Shown piece after piece: positions 62,502-64,000 of a stretch of 64,000 bases of DNA. How positions within the stretch are numbered: position 1 is the first letter of the stretch; every line of letters begins with the position of its first letter. The notes under the pieces were generated by a model. That model searched no databases. It was not told where the DNA came from and worked only from the letters and a program-made list of their open reading frames with translations. The position numbers were made by a program, and so were the translations under genes. Origin of the DNA: Quillaja saponaria (lineage: Eukaryota > Streptophyta > Magnoliopsida > Fabales > Quillajaceae); assembly GCA_029379385.1 (NCBI GenBank), contig CM055611.1:24890092-24954091 (forward strand). Direction: 5' to 3'.

Positions 62502-63909
62502 CTATTATCAAGTCTTTTAATGTTGTCTTTTCTTAAATGTTAGTGACTTAGTTCAGCCATTACTCCCGTATCTGGTGCTGTAAAATGCAGTTTAGGTGGA
62601 AACGTTAATTGTTTAATCCAGGTTGTTTTTTTTGATACTGTGATGTTTTGAGCATCTAGGTTCCTTTAAGATTGTCACTTATCTGAGAAATGGTAGCACT
62701 TACTATCTAAGAAACCTTATTATAAGTTGTGCTGTTTTGGTAGTTTCCTCCTTTTGTTTTTTTCCCTTAATTTGTAGATATCTGGCCAGCAGGAAAATCA
62801 GCTTATGGTACTTTTACTTATTCAGTCTGGTGATAATTCAAGTTTGGAAAACTTGCTGTGGCTTTGTAGTAATGGATAATCAACAAAGCAATAAGTTTAA
62901 TTTGGAGCAACAATAATTACTAGTCATTTTCACAAACTTTCTGCCTGTTCTGCCTATGGTGAATGCTAGTTTTCTCTGCATGCTAGTGGGAGCATGCAGA
63001 TATTGCTCTCCTGAACGACTTCCCTTTTTCTTCCTGTCTATTTCTCCGCAGTTAGGTTTTGAGAAAGGATAAAACGAAAGAAATGAATAAAATACCTAGT
63101 CCTAGCCTTCTGAAGTAGCTGGGAGATGTTTTTCTGATTCACGAAAACGTGGCTGCTCAAGGCTCAAGCATCTCATTCTTAAGCCCACCGTTTTCTGCCC
63201 CTTGAGGATGACAATGAATTCCAGGCAATGAAATCCAAGTCTGTTTTATTCTTTTTTTTTTGTTTATTATAAAGAAAAAAAAAATGAGCAGCATTATGCT
63301 GTCTGCCAATTACATAGTTGGTCACTTGAGAGTTCAGTCTCCTGGACACATTCTTCTCCAATATTATTATCTTGTACTCAAATATCAAAATTAGTAAAGG
63401 ACTCTTGACATGCATATCTGATATGCATTTCACAGGAATAGATAGTATGGTCTTCGTAAGCATATAACCTCATTTTGAGCTAAGTCTAATGGAGAGTGGA
63501 GATTCACCGAAAAACCAAAATTAAGTAATGTCTTTTGGACCTATCCATTAAAGCTGTTACTACCAGATCAGTAATTCAGCAGCAAAGTCCCACCTGTATA
63601 CCCTATAAGCTTATCTAAAATCCAAAGCTTACACAGTAAACACTATTGAAGTTGTAAAGCCATTCATTTCCTGAATAAGGTACGAAACAAGTAAATATGA
63701 TTCATGATGGGTATATAACGAAAATTCATTAACTATTAAATACTCCAATGAAGATAGTCTACAGCAAAAATAAGCATGCTCCGACATAAGGTAGCATTTA
63801 GAATGCAAGTAAACAAATCTGATAGTACTAAACTAACAGCAGCAATACAAAGACCAAAAAAGCAGCAGAAGATAGAATACATGAGCAAACTAGCAGTGCT
63901 CAGAGAGAC
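62502..63909. other. Intergenic region after SPT16 copy 2
   Basis: 3' UTR of SPT16 copy 2 (to about 62640) then AT-rich spacer. The part from about 63650 is probably the 3' UTR of the minus-strand gene that enters at the window edge. No gene seen in between. Confidence 0.45.
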
Positions 63910-64000
63910 CTAATATTTTGGAGCCTTGCTCAGCAAATACTTCTTCAAAACATCCATAACAGACCCAAAGTCTGCCCTAACTTGTGTTGGTGGGTTAGCA
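63910..64000 (-). CDS. C-terminal end of an unidentified gene, cut by the window edge
   Basis: Minus-strand frame open from the window edge to a stop at 63910-63912, reading PPTQVRADFGSVMDVLKKYL and ending SKAPKY. The stretch looks like a helical protein terminus followed by a 3' UTR. Too short to assign a family. Confidence 0.4.
   Translation of the reverse strand, partial: ANPPTQVRADFGSVMDVLKKYLLSKAPKY

Overview
The window is nuclear DNA of a flowering plant, almost certainly a eudicot. Multi-exon genes have GT-AG introns, intergenic DNA is very AT-rich, and the gene families are plant-specific (clade A PP2C, USP/kinase proteins without a U-box, DUF3511, F-box/FBA). I cannot name the species.

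Layout. 0.6-5.2 kb: casein kinase 1-like gene on the plus strand (14 coding exons). 6.5-6.8 kb: DUF3511 gene, minus strand, broken near its C-terminus by a small deletion. 7.7-11.2 kb: translation initiation factor eIF4A, minus strand, with a long 5' UTR intron. 12.1-14.4 kb: two decayed F-box genes, minus strand. 17.0-17.6 kb: intronless TIM23 import channel gene, minus strand. 17.9-19.0 kb: AT-rich minisatellite and a degenerate telomere-like array. 19.4-26.0 kb: a USP plus coiled-coil plus kinase protein, minus strand (9 exons, 850 aa). 27.7-31.3 kb: HAB1-type ABA co-receptor phosphatase, plus strand, with ABRE-like sites and two upstream ORFs. 33.4-50.8 kb: tandem array of a proline-rich, membrane-anchored family ending in a DUF761-like motif (copy 1 frameshifted, copies 2 and 3 intact), whose spacers hold several precisely bounded transposon insertions. 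51.9-62.5 kb: two tandem SPT16 (FACT histone chaperone) genes. Copy 2 is intact; copy 1 is open except for one extra G. The last 91 bases hold the C-terminal end of a further minus-strand gene.

Most genes are unrelated housekeeping or signalling genes. The distinctive part is the 33-51 kb array. It contains a 5'-truncated LINE with a 13-bp target duplication and an empty paralogous site, a Pack-MULE-like element (about 240-bp inverted repeats, 9-bp target duplication) carrying a piece of a leucine-rich-repeat receptor kinase, and two hAT-type MITEs with 8-bp target duplications. All these boundaries were read directly from the sequence. Exon junctions given below were checked by hand for GT/AG sites and phase.
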